A DNA stretch of 64,000 nt from Pseudomonas sp. Irchel 3E20 (GTDB taxonomy: Bacteria > Pseudomonadota > Gammaproteobacteria > Pseudomonadales > Pseudomonadaceae): contig NZ_FYEE01000002.1 of the NCBI RefSeq assembly GCF_900187645.1, positions 318,639-382,638 on the forward strand, in the 5' to 3' direction. The translations under genes were made by a program, and so were the position numbers. The notes below the pieces were generated by a model. That model saw only the letters and a list, made by a program, of their open reading frames with translations, had not been told where the DNA came from and did no database searches. Positions 31,996-41,672 of the stretch are shown in pieces. The stretch's first letter is position 1, and every line of letters starts with the position of its first letter.

Positions 31996-33036
31996 TCAGC
32001 TTTGTTCATTCTCATAACGGTCCAGGGTATCGCGGGCGATTTCCCGGCCCAGGGCGATCAGTTCCGGGGCTTTGTAGAACTCGAAGAAGCGGCACACGCG
32101 TTTGGGCACGTTGATGAGGATATCGGGTGGATAACCGGCGATCTTGTACTGCGCCAGTGAGGTCTGCATCACCTCGAAGCTTTGGTTAATCAGGTCCAGC
32201 AAAGACGCCGGGCCGACGTTGTCGATGATGAACGAGCCCGTCGCGGATTTTGGCGCGCCGGGGCCTTCGGGGGCGGCGGCCGGTTGCTGGGCCTCGGGCT
32301 CGGCGCCTTCGAGCCAGGGGTTGCGTTCCTTTTCGGCGTCCGGGCGCAGGGTCTCTTGTTCCAGCAACAGCAACTGCTCGGCCTGTTTGCGGCGAAAGGG
32401 CATATGGGAGCCCAGGGAACTCATCAGCCCGTCGAAGCGGCTCTTGAAGGCTGGCGGGCGCTGGATCACCGGCAGTTGATAGTGCTTCTGGTTGGTGGAG
32501 TTGAGGTTGACCGCGATTATCAGGTCGCAGTGGCTCGACACCACGGGCACGATGGGCAGCGGGTTAAGCAGGCCGCCGTCCACCAGCATGCGGTTGCCCT
32601 GCATCACCGGGGTGAACAGGCTGGGGATCGCCGCCGAGGCGCGCATGGCCTGGTGCAGGCAGCCTTCCTGGAACCAGATTTCCTGCTGGTTGGTCAGGTC
32701 GGTGGCCACCGCCGTGTAGGGGATGCGCAGCTCTTCGATATTGATGTCGCCGACGATCTTGCGGATCTGCCCGAACACCTTCTCGCCGCGAATCGCCCCC
32801 AGGCGAAAACTCACGTCCACCAGGCGCAGCACATCGAGGTAATCCAGGCTTTCGATCCAGTTGCGGTAGTCGTCGAGTTTGCCGGCAGCGTAGATGCCGC
32901 CGACCACCGCGCCCATGGAGCAACCGGCCACGCAGGCGATGTCATAGCCGCGGCGTTCGATCTCTTCAATTACCCCGATATGGGCATAGCCCCGGGCGCC
33001 GCCGGAGCCGAGTACCAATGCAACACGCTTTTTCAT
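31996..33036 (-). CDS. Patatin-like phospholipase (RssA/NTE-type)
   Basis: A 346-residue esterase/phospholipase-like protein. The oxyanion stretch GSGGARGYAHIG is at residues 10-21, the nucleophile elbow GCSMG puts Ser40 in place, and the dyad Asp153 is in VDGGLLNPLP. These match the RssA-like bacterial patatins. An Ala/Pro/Glu-rich linker lies near residue 250. No signal peptide is visible, so the protein is probably cytosolic or membrane-associated. The substrate is unknown. Confidence 0.88.
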   Translation of the reverse strand: MKKRVALVLGSGGARGYAHIGVIEEIERRGYDIACVAGCSMGAVVGGIYAAGKLDDYRNWIESLDYLDVLRLVDVSFRLGAIRGEKVFGQIRKIVGDINIEELRIPYTAVATDLTNQQEIWFQEGCLHQAMRASAAIPSLFTPVMQGNRMLVDGGLLNPLPIVPVVSSHCDLIIAVNLNSTNQKHYQLPVIQRPPAFKSRFDGLMSSLGSHMPFRRKQAEQLLLLEQETLRPDAEKERNPWLEGAEPEAQQPAAAPEGPGAPKSATGSFIIDNVGPASLLDLINQSFEVMQTSLAQYKIAGYPPDILINVPKRVCRFFEFYKAPELIALGREIARDTLDRYENEQS

Positions 33037-33258
33037 CGTTCATCCTTTGGTCAAACAGGCCTCAACAATGCACCTATCGGGGGGCGGGCTTCAATCGCCG
33101 TAGCGGGTCGCAACGGCAAAGCGGTAGTTTTTTCGACAACGGGTGCCGGAGCACGCATGGCCTGGCGCCAGCTATATTGATCTGCGCGGCAAGGCACTTT
33201 TTGCGCCGCCGGTCGTCTTACCGAGCACGTCTGTTCTTCCCTTATTGAGGTGTCTTTG

Positions 33259-33537
33259 ATGAAAGCCTGGATCTGTCTGCCTTTGATGGTGCTGGCGCTG
33301 GCCGGTTGCGCCGGCAAAACCGCGTACCGCGACAGCTGCGCGACGCAACTCGATTCCGCCTGGCGTGAACTGGACCTGGCCAAGGCCGAGGGTTTTGCCG
33401 GTACGGTCAGTTACTCCAAGGCCCTGTCATTGCTGACCGGCGCCAAGACCCAACAACAGTTCGAGGCCTTTGAAGGTTGCAGCAGCAAGGCCGAGAAGGC
33501 ACGCTTCTACATTCGTGAATCCCGCGCCGGCCGTTAA
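33259..33537 (+). CDS. Small lipoprotein, cysteine-containing, function unknown
   Basis: A 92-residue protein with signal MKAWICLPLMVLALAGC; the lipobox LAGC places the lipidated Cys at residue 17. The mature part is helical, with two cysteines (DSCATQL, EGCSSKAEKARFYIRESR). Similar short lipoproteins are common in Pseudomonas but I know no role. The start at 33259 is supported by GAGG 5-9 bases upstream. Confidence 0.75.
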   Translation: MKAWICLPLMVLALAGCAGKTAYRDSCATQLDSAWRELDLAKAEGFAGTVSYSKALSLLTGAKTQQQFEAFEGCSSKAEKARFYIRESRAGR

Positions 33538-33608
33538 TTGCGCCGATCCTGTCAAAACTTGCAGCTAACAGCGTATCGCTCGCAGCTGCACCCCCCGTGG
33601 AGCCGTAC

Positions 33609-34376
33609 ATGTCTGTGTTGGTTGATCGTCTGGTGGCCCGGGTCATGGACCTGGAAGTTCGTCTTTGGGCGTGTCAGGCGCGGCTGAGCGCCAGCACCGA
33701 TGCCGAGGCCCTGCACAGCTTGCGCACCACGGTGCGGCGCTTGCGCAGCCTGTTGCGCCCGCTGCGCGGCTTGCCGGGGGTGGATCAACTGGAAGCGGCG
33801 GCGGCCGAGGTGGGCAACCTGACCACGCCCCTGCGCGACCGCGAGGTGCTGGCGGCCTACCTGTTGCGCCACGGCCATGTGGAAGCGGCCCGCCAGCGTA
33901 GCTTGCAAATGGCCGATACCTATCCGGCCGTGGCCGACGGTGCCGAACTGGCTCAGTTGCTGCTGATGCTCGACGCCTTCCCGCGGTTTTTGCGCGCCTC
34001 CCAGCGCCAGGGCTTGCTCGGCGGTTTGCGCCTGCGCATCGAAAAGCGCCTGGCCAAACAATGGAAAGAGTTGGCGCAGGCCCTGCGCGACCCCAACCAC
34101 GATCGCCATCGCTTGCGCCTGCTGATTAAGCGCGTGCGCTATGGCATCGAGGCCTACCCCGAATTGAACCGCTTGCCGGCCCAGGCCATGCCCCGGCTCA
34201 AGGCTGCGCAAGGCGCCCTGGGCGACTGGCACGATTGCTGGCAATGGCTGCTGCGCGCCGAGCAGGAATCGGACCTGCTGCCGTGCGTGGCGGTGTGGCG
34301 CAAGACCATGGCCACCGCCCAAGGCCGTGCAGACCGCGTGCTTGAGCGTTTGCAACAGGACTGCTTCGGCGCCTGA
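33609..34376 (+). CDS. CHAD domain protein
   Basis: A 255-residue all-helical protein with the conserved histidine and basic residues of CHAD: EALHSLRTTVRRLRSLLRPLRG near the start and HRLRLLIKRVRYGIEAYP towards the middle. CHAD domains bind polyphosphate; the sequence shows no fused CYTH catalytic domain. A GTG 12 bases upstream (33597) is an alternative start. It is in the same direction as the small lipoprotein gene before it, but they are 71 bases apart. Confidence 0.82.
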   Translation: MSVLVDRLVARVMDLEVRLWACQARLSASTDAEALHSLRTTVRRLRSLLRPLRGLPGVDQLEAAAAEVGNLTTPLRDREVLAAYLLRHGHVEAARQRSLQMADTYPAVADGAELAQLLLMLDAFPRFLRASQRQGLLGGLRLRIEKRLAKQWKELAQALRDPNHDRHRLRLLIKRVRYGIEAYPELNRLPAQAMPRLKAAQGALGDWHDCWQWLLRAEQESDLLPCVAVWRKTMATAQGRADRVLERLQQDCFGA

Positions 34377-34473
34377 CGGCTTATCTGTCGGTGTTTTTGG
34401 CGGGAATAAGCACTGTGCCAGCACTGGGCGGCTGGTTAACATCCCGAAGTCTTTTCTTTGCCTTGAGGTGCAC

Positions 34474-35268
34474 ATGGGCTTTAGCGATTTACTCGAAGCG
34501 GTACGCAAGCAGCCGCTGGACGTCTCGATCCCGGCGCAATGGGCCCAGGGCCGCGCCAGTTTTGGCGGGCTGATGGCCGCGCTGCAATACGAAGCCATGC
34601 GCGCCAAGGTGCCGGCGGATCGCCCGGTGCGTTCGTTGGCGATCACCTTTGTCGGCCCGGCCGAGCCGGATGTGCCGATCCGTTTTGAAGTGGAGGTGCT
34701 GCGCGAGGGCAAGGCCGTCAGTCAAGTGCTGGGCCGTGCAGTGCAGAACGGCCAGGTTGTCACGTTGGTGCAGGGCAGCTTCGGCGCGTCGCGGCCGTCG
34801 GAAATCGAGGTGGCCGCCGAAGCGGCGCCGGACCTCAAACATTGGGAAGCTTGCCAGGAACTGCCCTACATCAAGGGCGTGACCCCGGAATTCATGCGCC
34901 ACCTGGGCTTGCGTTGGGCAGTGGGTGGCTATCCGTTCAGCGGCGTGAAATCGCGGCACATGGGCGGCTGGGTGCGTTTGCGTGACGAGGCCGAAGCGGC
35001 GCTGACCGAGGCCCATATCCTGGCCCTGGTGGACGCCTGGCCGCCGGCGCTATTGCCGTACCTGAAAAAACCGGCGGCGGGCAGCACCCTGACCTGGACC
35101 ATCGAGTTCGTGCAGCCGTTGCTGGCGCTGACGACGCTGGACTGGTGCAAGTACCAAGTGGAAATCGAACACGCCCGCGATGGCTATGGCCACACCGCCG
35201 CGGCGTTGTGGAGCGAGGACGGGCGTTTGATCGCCCTGAGCCGCCAAACGGTCACGGTATTCGCCTAA
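34474..35268 (+). CDS. Acyl-CoA thioesterase family protein (TesB-like double hot-dog)
   Basis: A 264-residue protein with two hot-dog halves. The N-terminal half has WAQGRASFGGLMAALQYEAM, typical of the thioesterase superfamily fold; the second half includes GGWVRLRDEAEAAL and HIAL-like strands and TWTIEFVQPL. It likely hydrolyses acyl-CoA thioesters in the cytoplasm; chain specificity is not readable. The ATG at 34474 after CTTGAGGTG is chosen; the longer frame overlaps the CHAD gene. Confidence 0.82.
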   Translation: MGFSDLLEAVRKQPLDVSIPAQWAQGRASFGGLMAALQYEAMRAKVPADRPVRSLAITFVGPAEPDVPIRFEVEVLREGKAVSQVLGRAVQNGQVVTLVQGSFGASRPSEIEVAAEAAPDLKHWEACQELPYIKGVTPEFMRHLGLRWAVGGYPFSGVKSRHMGGWVRLRDEAEAALTEAHILALVDAWPPALLPYLKKPAAGSTLTWTIEFVQPLLALTTLDWCKYQVEIEHARDGYGHTAAALWSEDGRLIALSRQTVTVFA

Positions 35269-35275
35269 GCACGGT

Positions 35276-35638
35276 TCAACGGCGGTGGCGCTGGCGCCAG
35301 GCGCGCCACCAGGCACCGCTGAGGACAAAACGTGGAAACGTCAGGAACTGTTCGGTCAAAAGGCGCTGCACGGCGTCGGCACGGTCGCTGAACGGTTCGC
35401 TGGCCTGCTGCTCCAGGCTATGGCCATGGCGTTGCAGGCCCAGGGCCGCGAGCAGGCCGATCACGCCAATGGCCACACTGGCCGCACTCAGGGCGAACAC
35501 GCCCGATACGATCAACAAAAACGCCACGATAAACAGCGGCACGGCAATCAGGTGCAACACCAGGTTGGTCGGGTTGCTGTGGTTGTTTGGGTACTGGCGC
35601 CATTGCCAGGCGGGGAGATTGGGGTGACGTTTGCCCAT
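35276..35638 (-). CDS. DUF962/Mpo1-like membrane protein
   Basis: A 120-residue protein starting MGKRHPNLPAWQWRQYPNNH then NPTNLVLHLIAVPLFI, the conserved N-P-x-N-x-x-x-H-x-x-A-V-P segment of the DUF962/Mpo1-like family. Two membrane helices follow, then a basic tail (RAWRQRHRR). The yeast relative acts in phytosphingosine oxidation; the bacterial role is unknown. It abuts the convergent thioesterase gene (7-base gap). Confidence 0.75.
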   Translation of the reverse strand: MGKRHPNLPAWQWRQYPNNHSNPTNLVLHLIAVPLFIVAFLLIVSGVFALSAASVAIGVIGLLAALGLQRHGHSLEQQASEPFSDRADAVQRLLTEQFLTFPRFVLSGAWWRAWRQRHRR

Positions 35639-35760
35639 GGTGATAATCCTCTGTCCGTATGAAACATATGGACAAAGAATAGGGGCGCCCTGGCTGATCC
35701 GCGAATCGTGATTGCCTATGGCTATCATCGGCAATTTCCATCGGGCCTGCTGCGGCTGTT

Positions 35761-35794
35761 GTTGTAGCAAGCGGGCTCGCCTGCTTGCTACAAC
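35761..35794. repeat. REP-like hairpin next to the chemoreceptor gene
   Basis: GTTGTAGCAAGC pairs perfectly with GCTTGCTACAAC around a GGGCTCGCCT loop, 10 bases beyond the stop of the minus-strand chemoreceptor. It has no T-run and resembles a single REP unit; it may protect the mRNA 3' end. Confidence 0.6.
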
Positions 35795-35803
35795 GGCCGT
35801 TCT

Positions 35804-37285
35804 TCAGAGTTTGAGTTGGCCGATGGCTTTGTTCAGTTCGCCGGCCAGGGTGGCCAGTTCGTTGCTGGTGGTGGCCGAGTCGACGGTTTGCTGCACGGTG
35901 TTTTCGGTCACGTCGCGGATGCTCACCACAGCGCGGTTCATTTCTTCGGCCACTTGGCTTTGCTGTTCGGCGGCGACGGCGATCTGGGTGTTGCTTTCGC
36001 GCATCTGGGCCACGGCGCTGGTGATCTCCATCAGCGAGGCGCCGGCCTCTTGGGCCTGCTGTACGCAGTCATCGGCCTTGAACGAGCTCTCTTGCATGAA
36101 GTCTACGGCGTCGCGGGTGCCGGCCTGCAGGGCCGAAACCATGAGGGTGATTTCATCGGTGGAGGCCTGCACCCGCTTGGCCAGGTTGCGCACTTCATCG
36201 GCCACCACGGCAAAGCCGCGGCCCATTTCCCCGGCGCGGGCCGCTTCGATGGCCGCGTTGAGGGCCAGCAGGTTGGTTTGCTCGGCGATGCTGTGGATCA
36301 CGCTGACCACACCGTTGATTTTCTGGCTGTCTTCGGCCAGGCGCTGGATCATCTCGGCGGTTTGCTGCACGCCGCTGGAGAGGCCGGCGATGGATTTCTG
36401 CACGCGGCTGACCACTTCCTGGCCACTGCCAGCGAGGGTATCGGCGCTTTTCGAGAGGTCACGAGTGGCGCCGGCGTGCTGGGCGATGTGGTAGACCGTG
36501 GCGGTCATTTCGTTGATGGCGGTGGCCGCTTGGTCGGTTTCGCTTTGCTGGCCGAGCATGCCGTGGCGCACTTCGTCCATGCTCGCGGCCAGGCGCGCGG
36601 CGCCCACGTCCAGTTGCCGGGCGGTGTTGGCCACGGTGCTGACCACGCGCTGATAACCGGCCTGCATGGCGTTGAACGCACTGGCCATCTGCCCGACTTC
36701 ATCGGTGCAGGCCAGGGGCACGCGGGCGGACAGGTCGCCGGTTTTCTCGACGTGCAGCATCACGTCCTTGAGGGTGTTGAGCTGGCTGAGCAGGAAGCGG
36801 ATCAGCAGTTGCGAGGCGCAGAGCATGGCGAACATCAGGATGAACACGGCCACCGCGTAGTTGGAAAAACGCTCGCTGAACACTTGCATCAGGCTTGGGG
36901 CGAAGGCCAGCACGGCGACTTTTTGGCCGTCGGCGCGGGTTATCACGTTGGCGCCCATCAACGGGTTCTCACCAAAGAACGGCATCGCGTCGATCAGCAC
37001 CCACTCGTTGGCATCGGCCAGTTCTGGAAGAGCCTGCTCATTGAGGCTGGGGATTTGCCCGGCGCGAAACGCCAGCAAATGCTCGGCCTGGGGCAGCGGT
37101 TGGCCGGCGGGCCAGGCCTTGAGCAGGGTGGCTTGGGCCTGGGCCGACTCTTGGGAGGCGTGGGTACGCGACTGTTGTTCCAGTTGCACGGCGTACAGCA
37201 CCAGCAGCAGGGTGGTGACGAAAGCGACCGCGTTGACGGCCCAGAACTTGTACTTCAACGAGATGTTGCTAAGCCAGGCACCCAT
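35804..37285 (-). CDS. Methyl-accepting chemotaxis protein
   Basis: A 493-residue chemoreceptor. A first membrane helix lies at residues about 10-30, a periplasmic sensor of about 100 residues follows, the second helix is near 130-155 ([20 protein letters not shown]), and then come a HAMP domain and the long cytoplasmic coiled coil. The highly conserved tip motif [27 protein letters not shown] identifies the signalling domain that couples to CheA/CheW. The short sensor has no family I can name, so the ligand is unknown. It is a stand-alone gene. Confidence 0.93.
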   Translation of the reverse strand: MGAWLSNISLKYKFWAVNAVAFVTTLLLVLYAVQLEQQSRTHASQESAQAQATLLKAWPAGQPLPQAEHLLAFRAGQIPSLNEQALPELADANEWVLIDAMPFFGENPLMGANVITRADGQKVAVLAFAPSLMQVFSERFSNYAVAVFILMFAMLCASQLLIRFLLSQLNTLKDVMLHVEKTGDLSARVPLACTDEVGQMASAFNAMQAGYQRVVSTVANTARQLDVGAARLAASMDEVRHGMLGQQSETDQAATAINEMTATVYHIAQHAGATRDLSKSADTLAGSGQEVVSRVQKSIAGLSSGVQQTAEMIQRLAEDSQKINGVVSVIHSIAEQTNLLALNAAIEAARAGEMGRGFAVVADEVRNLAKRVQASTDEITLMVSALQAGTRDAVDFMQESSFKADDCVQQAQEAGASLMEITSAVAQMRESNTQIAVAAEQQSQVAEEMNRAVVSIRDVTENTVQQTVDSATTSNELATLAGELNKAIGQLKL

Positions 37286-37397
37286 AGGAAGGTCTTCTCT
37301 GATAGCGGAAACATTTTTGGCAAGGTGCCATTATTGTGCCGCTATCCAGGAAAAGGAACCTTGATATGGGTCAAATGAGGTCGCGGCGCAGGCTGAT

Positions 37398-38204
37398 TCA
37401 ATCGAGGAAGGGTAGCCCAAAAAAGTCGCGGGCGCAGGCGGTGGTGTGGGCGGCCAGGTCGGCTTCGGCTTCGTCGCGGTGGCGCGCCACTTCGCGCAGC
37501 ACTTCGCCCAGGTAGGCCGGCTCGTTGCGCCCGTTCTTGGGTTTGGGTCGCAGGGTACGCGGCAGCAGGTAGGGCGCGTCGCTTTCGAGCATCAGGCGCC
37601 CACGGGGGATTTCACGCACCAAGGGATGCAGGTGGGTGCCGCGGCGTTCATCGCAGATCCAACCGGTGATGCCGATGTGCAGGTCCAGGTCCAGGTAGCT
37701 GAACAGTGCCCGTTGTTCGCCGGTGAAGCAGTGCACCACGGCGGCGGGCAACTGGTCGCGAAAGTCCCGCAGGATCTCCAGCAAGCGTTGGTTGGCGTCC
37801 CGTTCATGAAGGAACACGGGCAATTGCAGCTCCACGGCCAGGGCCAGGTGTTGTTCCAGGACTTTTTCCTGTTGCGGGCGCGGCGAGAAGTCGCGGTTGA
37901 AGTCCAACCCGCATTCGCCCACCGCGCGCACCGTGGGCGCCTTGCACAAGTCGCTTAGGCGCCGGGCGCTATCGGCGTTCCAGTCGCTGGCGCTGTGGGG
38001 GTGGATGCCGGCGGTGGAGAACAACCGTTGGCCGCTGCTGTCCAGTTGCTGGCACAGCTCCAGGGCCTGTTCGCTGCCCTCCACGCTGGTGCCGGTGAGC
38101 ACCATTTGGCAGACCCCGGCCGCTTGCGCGCGCTCCAGTACGGCCTGGTGCTTGTCGGCGAAACTGGGGTTGGTCAGGTTGACGCCGATATCGATGAGTT
38201 GCAT
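37398..38204 (-). CDS. tatD: TatD, metal-dependent DNase
   Basis: A 268-residue TIM-barrel metallohydrolase. It begins [15 protein letters not shown], the DIGVNL variant specific to true TatD rather than YcfH or YjjV. It continues with [43 protein letters not shown] and [10 protein letters not shown], matching TatD along its length. TatD is a 3'-5' exonuclease implicated in DNA repair and quality control. The start at 38204 was preferred to a longer frame because it gives the family N-terminus. Confidence 0.93.
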   Translation of the reverse strand: MQLIDIGVNLTNPSFADKHQAVLERAQAAGVCQMVLTGTSVEGSEQALELCQQLDSSGQRLFSTAGIHPHSASDWNADSARRLSDLCKAPTVRAVGECGLDFNRDFSPRPQQEKVLEQHLALAVELQLPVFLHERDANQRLLEILRDFRDQLPAAVVHCFTGEQRALFSYLDLDLHIGITGWICDERRGTHLHPLVREIPRGRLMLESDAPYLLPRTLRPKPKNGRNEPAYLGEVLREVARHRDEAEADLAAHTTACARDFFGLPFLD

Positions 38205-38422
38205 GGTGCTATCTCTGCCTCGCGGCCGCAAAGCATATCAGAGCCCCGGTTTTATAAGAAAAGCCAAGAACTACAACGGCTTATCGCGGTCATTTGAGGC
38301 CCTTGGGAATGCCTGGGCTGACAGCAGTGCTGTCCATGTGCCAGTCTCGCGTCCTTTTCTGGCTTGGCTGGCCTTGTGTTTATCGCCCGGGATCTCCCGG
38401 CCTTACTGATCCCGGAGAGCGG

Positions 38423-39844
38423 ATGACGCGACCCACCCTATGGCTTTTGCTATGCCTGGCGGCCCTGTTGCCGCTGCCCGCGGCGGCGCGCCTGCCCGGG
38501 CCGGTGCAGGCCGTGGCCACGGATAAGGTCCGCGACCTGGCGCAAATCCGCAGCAGCCGGGTGTTGCGGGTGCTGGTCAACCAGAGCCGCAACAGCTCAG
38601 GCGAGGTCCAGGGCCAGTCCATTGGCGTGGAGTACCATCGCTTGCGGGCCTTCGAGCAGTACCTCAATGGCCATGCCCGTGATGGCCAGGAAATCAGCCT
38701 CAAGATCATTCCCAAAGCCAAGGAGCAGTTGCTCGGTGCGTTGCAGCGCGGTGAAGGCGACTTGGTGGCACCGGGTGAGTTGCTCGACCCCCATTCCGGC
38801 CATGGTGTGAGCACCAGCGAGCCGATTGCCAGCGATGTGCCGCTGTTGCTGGTGGGCATCAAGGGCGAGCGGCGCTACACGCGCCTGGAGCAGTTATCCG
38901 GCAAGACCCTGACCCTGGCCACTGGCAGCGCGGCGGCCGGGGCAATCGACCAGATCAACCAGAAACTGGCGCTGCGCAAGTTACCGCCGGTGCTGATCGA
39001 GTGGGTGGACCCCAGCCTGGCGGTGGAGGATGTGTTGGAGATGGTCCAGGCCGGGATCTTTCACCTGACCATCGTCGAGCAACCGATTGCCGAGCGCTGG
39101 GGCAAGATCCTGCCTAAATTGCGCTTCGATCGCCAGGTGCTGGTGAGCGAGCCGGGGGAGCAGTACTGGTTTGTGCGCCGCGACGCATCGATGTTGCGCG
39201 CCAGCATCGACCGGTTCCTGAAAACCTATCGAGCCCCGTCCGACCAGGACGCCGCATTCCTACGCATCTACCGGCGCTTGTACAAGGTGCACAACCCTTT
39301 GGCGCGGGTCACCCGCCAGCGTTTGGAAAAACTGCGCCCGGTCCTGCAAAAACACGCTCGCGAGCAGGGTATGGACTGGCTCAACCTGGCGGCGCTGGCC
39401 TTCAAAGAGTCCGCCCTGCAGCCCAGTGCCCGCAGTGGCGGTGGGCCCACGGGGTTGATGCAGATCACGCCGTCGGCGGCCCAGCGGGTGGGGGTCAACA
39501 ATATCCAGAGCCTGGACAGCAATGTGCAGGCCGGCGCCAAGTACCTGGCGTTGATCCGCCGCAAGTTCTTCGCCAGCCCCAAGCTCAACGAGCGTGAGCG
39601 CATGGCGTTCGTGCTGGCGGCTTACAACATGGGCCCGGAGCGGGTCCAGGGCATGCGCGCCGAGGCCCGGCGCCGGGGCCTGAACCCCGATCAGTGGTTC
39701 TTCCAGGTCGAACGCATCGCCATGGAGCAGGTGGGAATGGGGGCGGTCAGCTATGTTAATAGCGTCAATAAGTATTACTTGGCATTCGACCGGGAACGGG
39801 AGTCCTTGGAGCCCGGGACGCAGAAGGTCGTCTCACGCAAGTGA
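38423..39844 (+). CDS. MltF-like membrane-bound lytic murein transglycosylase
   Basis: A 473-residue protein. A signal peptide (about 1-23, LLLCLAALLPLPAAA) leads to a periplasmic solute-binding-like domain (SBP_bac_3, about 40-270) and a C-terminal SLT domain with the catalytic Glu329 in FKESALQPSARSGGG..GLMQI. This architecture is that of MltF, which cleaves glycan strands with 1,6-anhydro product. It is probably a paralogue of the main mltF. The start at 38423 follows CGGAGAGCGG; the longer frame disrupts the signal. Confidence 0.88.
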   Translation: MTRPTLWLLLCLAALLPLPAAARLPGPVQAVATDKVRDLAQIRSSRVLRVLVNQSRNSSGEVQGQSIGVEYHRLRAFEQYLNGHARDGQEISLKIIPKAKEQLLGALQRGEGDLVAPGELLDPHSGHGVSTSEPIASDVPLLLVGIKGERRYTRLEQLSGKTLTLATGSAAAGAIDQINQKLALRKLPPVLIEWVDPSLAVEDVLEMVQAGIFHLTIVEQPIAERWGKILPKLRFDRQVLVSEPGEQYWFVRRDASMLRASIDRFLKTYRAPSDQDAAFLRIYRRLYKVHNPLARVTRQRLEKLRPVLQKHAREQGMDWLNLAALAFKESALQPSARSGGGPTGLMQITPSAAQRVGVNNIQSLDSNVQAGAKYLALIRRKFFASPKLNERERMAFVLAAYNMGPERVQGMRAEARRRGLNPDQWFFQVERIAMEQVGMGAVSYVNSVNKYYLAFDRERESLEPGTQKVVSRK

Positions 39845-39946
39845 TCGAATAATCTGATTGTTATCTCGCGTTTTTAGCGCTTTTAACATTTCGGTTACTG
39901 ATTAATATGGCGGCCATGCCCCCAACAACACAATGGATGACCCAGC

Positions 39947-40381
39947 ATGAGCACACTGATTAACCGCGTACTGTTCACTCGCGCAGGTTATGGCCTGACG
40001 GTCCTGCGCATCTTTGTCGGCATCATCTTCGCTGCCCACGGCTCGCAGAAACTTTTTGGCTGGTTTGGCGGCGGCGGCTTGGCCGGCACGGCGCAGTGGA
40101 TGGAAAGTATCGGCCTGGCGCCGGGCTACCTGATGGCATCGCTGGCCGGCGGTACCGAGTTCTTCGCCGGCTTGGCCCTGATTATTGGCCTGTTGGCGCG
40201 TCCTGCGGCGTTGGGCCTGTCGTTCACCCTGTTGGTGGCGATTTTCTCGGTGCACATCAGCCACGGCCTGTTCATGGCCAACAACGGTTATGAATTCGCC
40301 CTGGCGCTGTTGGGCGGCACGATCGCAGTGTTGTTTGAAGGCGCGGGCAAGTTGTCGGCCGACGCGGCGATTGCCCGGTAA
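39947..40381 (+). CDS. DoxX-family membrane protein
   Basis: A 144-residue protein with four hydrophobic segments and the family pattern RIFVGIIFAAHGSQKLFGWFGGGG then GTAQWMES..GLAP and GGTEFFAGLALIIGLL. DoxX proteins are small quinone-linked or redox-associated membrane proteins of uncertain reaction. A CCAGC ATG start has no strong ribosome site. A REP pair follows the gene. Confidence 0.85.
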   Translation: MSTLINRVLFTRAGYGLTVLRIFVGIIFAAHGSQKLFGWFGGGGLAGTAQWMESIGLAPGYLMASLAGGTEFFAGLALIIGLLARPAALGLSFTLLVAIFSVHISHGLFMANNGYEFALALLGGTIAVLFEGAGKLSADAAIAR

Positions 40382-40406
40382 TTGAGGGGATAAAAGAAGC
40401 ACCCTT

Positions 40407-40506
40407 GTGGGAGCGGATTTGCTCGCGATAGCAATGGCAAATTCAGCCTGAATGTCGGCTGAAATCGCCATCGTCGGATCGCCGCGCGAACCAGGCCCGC
40501 TCCCAC
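40407..40506. repeat. REP element pair
   Basis: The unit GTGGGAGCGGATTTGCTCGC begins at 40407. The inverted partner at 40479-40506 ends GGCCCGCTCCCAC. The loop itself contains a nested inverted stretch (TTCAGCC.. / ..GGCTGAA). It lies between the DoxX and glyoxalase-like genes. Confidence 0.78.
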
Positions 40507-40527
40507 ACAAACCTGCACACAGGTTGT

Positions 40528-40992
40528 TTAGCCCTGTTTGAACAGCTCCTGCGCCCGCCGTCCGATTTCTTCGGGGCTCAGGTCTTCCTTGTGGGTGGAG
40601 ATGAACCACACATGGCCGAAAGGGTCTCTGAGCGCGCCGCTGCGGTCGCCGTAGAACTGATCCTTGACCTCGGAAATCGCCGTGGCCCCGGCCTTGAGCG
40701 CGCGGGCGAACTGGCTGTCAACGTCATTGACGTACAAATGCAGGCCCACCGACGTACCCTGCAAGGCGTCGGGGCCGCCCAGGCCTGATTCGGAGCATGG
40801 GGTGGCAAGCATGATGGCGCTATCGCCGATGCGCAGTTCGGCGTGGCCGACGTCACCGTTGGGCATGTCCAGGCGCATGATTTCGTTGGCGCCGAAGGCT
40901 TCTTTATAAAACTCTATGGCTTTGGCGGCAGCCTTGATGCCCAAGTAAGGCGTGATGCTGTGATAGCCCTCGGGGATGGGTTTGACATTCAT
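40528..40992 (-). CDS. VOC (glyoxalase/bleomycin resistance) superfamily protein, PhnB-like
   Basis: A 154-residue protein with the paired beta-alpha-beta-beta-beta units of the VOC fold. It opens IPEGYHSITPYLGIKAAAKAIEFYKEAFGA and ends DPFGHVWFISTHKEDLSPEEI, the pattern of PhnB/YaeR-like members. The catalytic activity is unknown; some relatives bind metals or act as antibiotic-binding proteins. The start at 40992 is supported by AAGGAGAA upstream on the minus strand. Confidence 0.83.
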   Translation of the reverse strand: MNVKPIPEGYHSITPYLGIKAAAKAIEFYKEAFGANEIMRLDMPNGDVGHAELRIGDSAIMLATPCSESGLGGPDALQGTSVGLHLYVNDVDSQFARALKAGATAISEVKDQFYGDRSGALRDPFGHVWFISTHKEDLSPEEIGRRAQELFKQG

Positions 40993-41103
40993 GGCCGTTC
41001 TCCTTTTGGTGGGGGATGGGGGTGAACCTTCATGGTTGTGCAACGTTTTCACTATAGGCGCGGGCATCCGTCACCAGGTTTCAGCCGACGGGGAGCACGT
41101 CGG

Positions 41104-41577
41104 TTAGCGGGATTTCCCACGCTCGCTCGGTTCCAGCAAATGCGCCCCGGGGCCTTGCTCGCCCAGCACATCGCCGAAATTGCGCAGTGGGCAGGCCTCC
41201 ATGGACAAGCAGCCGCAGCCCATGCAGCCGTTGAGCTGGTCGCGCAGCCACACCAGTTTGTTGATGCGCTCGTCCAGGTCGTTGCGCCACTGGGCAGACA
41301 GGTTCTTCCAGTCCGCCGCTGTCGGGGCGCGGCCATCAGGCAGTGCGTGCAAGGCATCGTGAATGGTCGCCAGGGGAATGCCCAGGCGTTGGGCGATCTT
41401 GATGAGTGCCACCCGCCGCAGCACTTCGCGCGGGTAGCGGCGCTGGTTGCCTTGGTTGCGGTTGCTCTTGATAAGGCCCTTGGCCTCGTAGAAGTGCAGG
41501 GCGGTCACCGCCACGCCACTGCGGGCAGAGAGTTGGCCGACGCTCAATTCCTTGTGCAGCATTTCTTTGGTAATCAT
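41104..41577 (-). CDS. soxR: SoxR, redox-sensing MerR-family regulator
   Basis: A 157-residue activator. The N-terminal MerR helix-turn-helix ([21 protein letters not shown]) is followed by a dimerisation helix and the [2Fe-2S] ligands Cys118, Cys121, Cys123 and Cys129 (C-x2-C-x-C-x5-C), diagnostic of SoxR. In Pseudomonas SoxR responds to redox-active phenazines and similar compounds and activates efflux and monooxygenase genes rather than soxS. It diverges from an ABM-type monooxygenase gene, with a SoxR-like box between them. Confidence 0.96.
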   Translation of the reverse strand: MITKEMLHKELSVGQLSARSGVAVTALHFYEAKGLIKSNRNQGNQRRYPREVLRRVALIKIAQRLGIPLATIHDALHALPDGRAPTAADWKNLSAQWRNDLDERINKLVWLRDQLNGCMGCGCLSMEACPLRNFGDVLGEQGPGAHLLEPSERGKSR

Positions 41578-41590
41578 GTGGTTTTGCCGC

Positions 41591-41621
41591 TTGACCTTGA
41601 CTTAGGTAGAGGTTTTACCCT
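41591..41621 (+). promoter_or_regulatory. SoxR-type promoter of the divergent monooxygenase
   Basis: TTGACC (41591-41596) and TACCCT (41616-41621) are separated by 19 bases, the over-long spacer typical of MerR-family promoters. The 18-bp dyad CCTTGACTTAGGTAGAGG (41595-41612) fits the SoxR box CCTCAAGTTAACTTGAGG at 12 of 18 positions. Transcription would run to the right into the 41673 gene. Confidence 0.65.
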
Positions 41622-41672
41622 GCAGGCCTTCAGATCGCAAGGTCTGGCTTCCATGTCGCGAGGGAACGGTTC

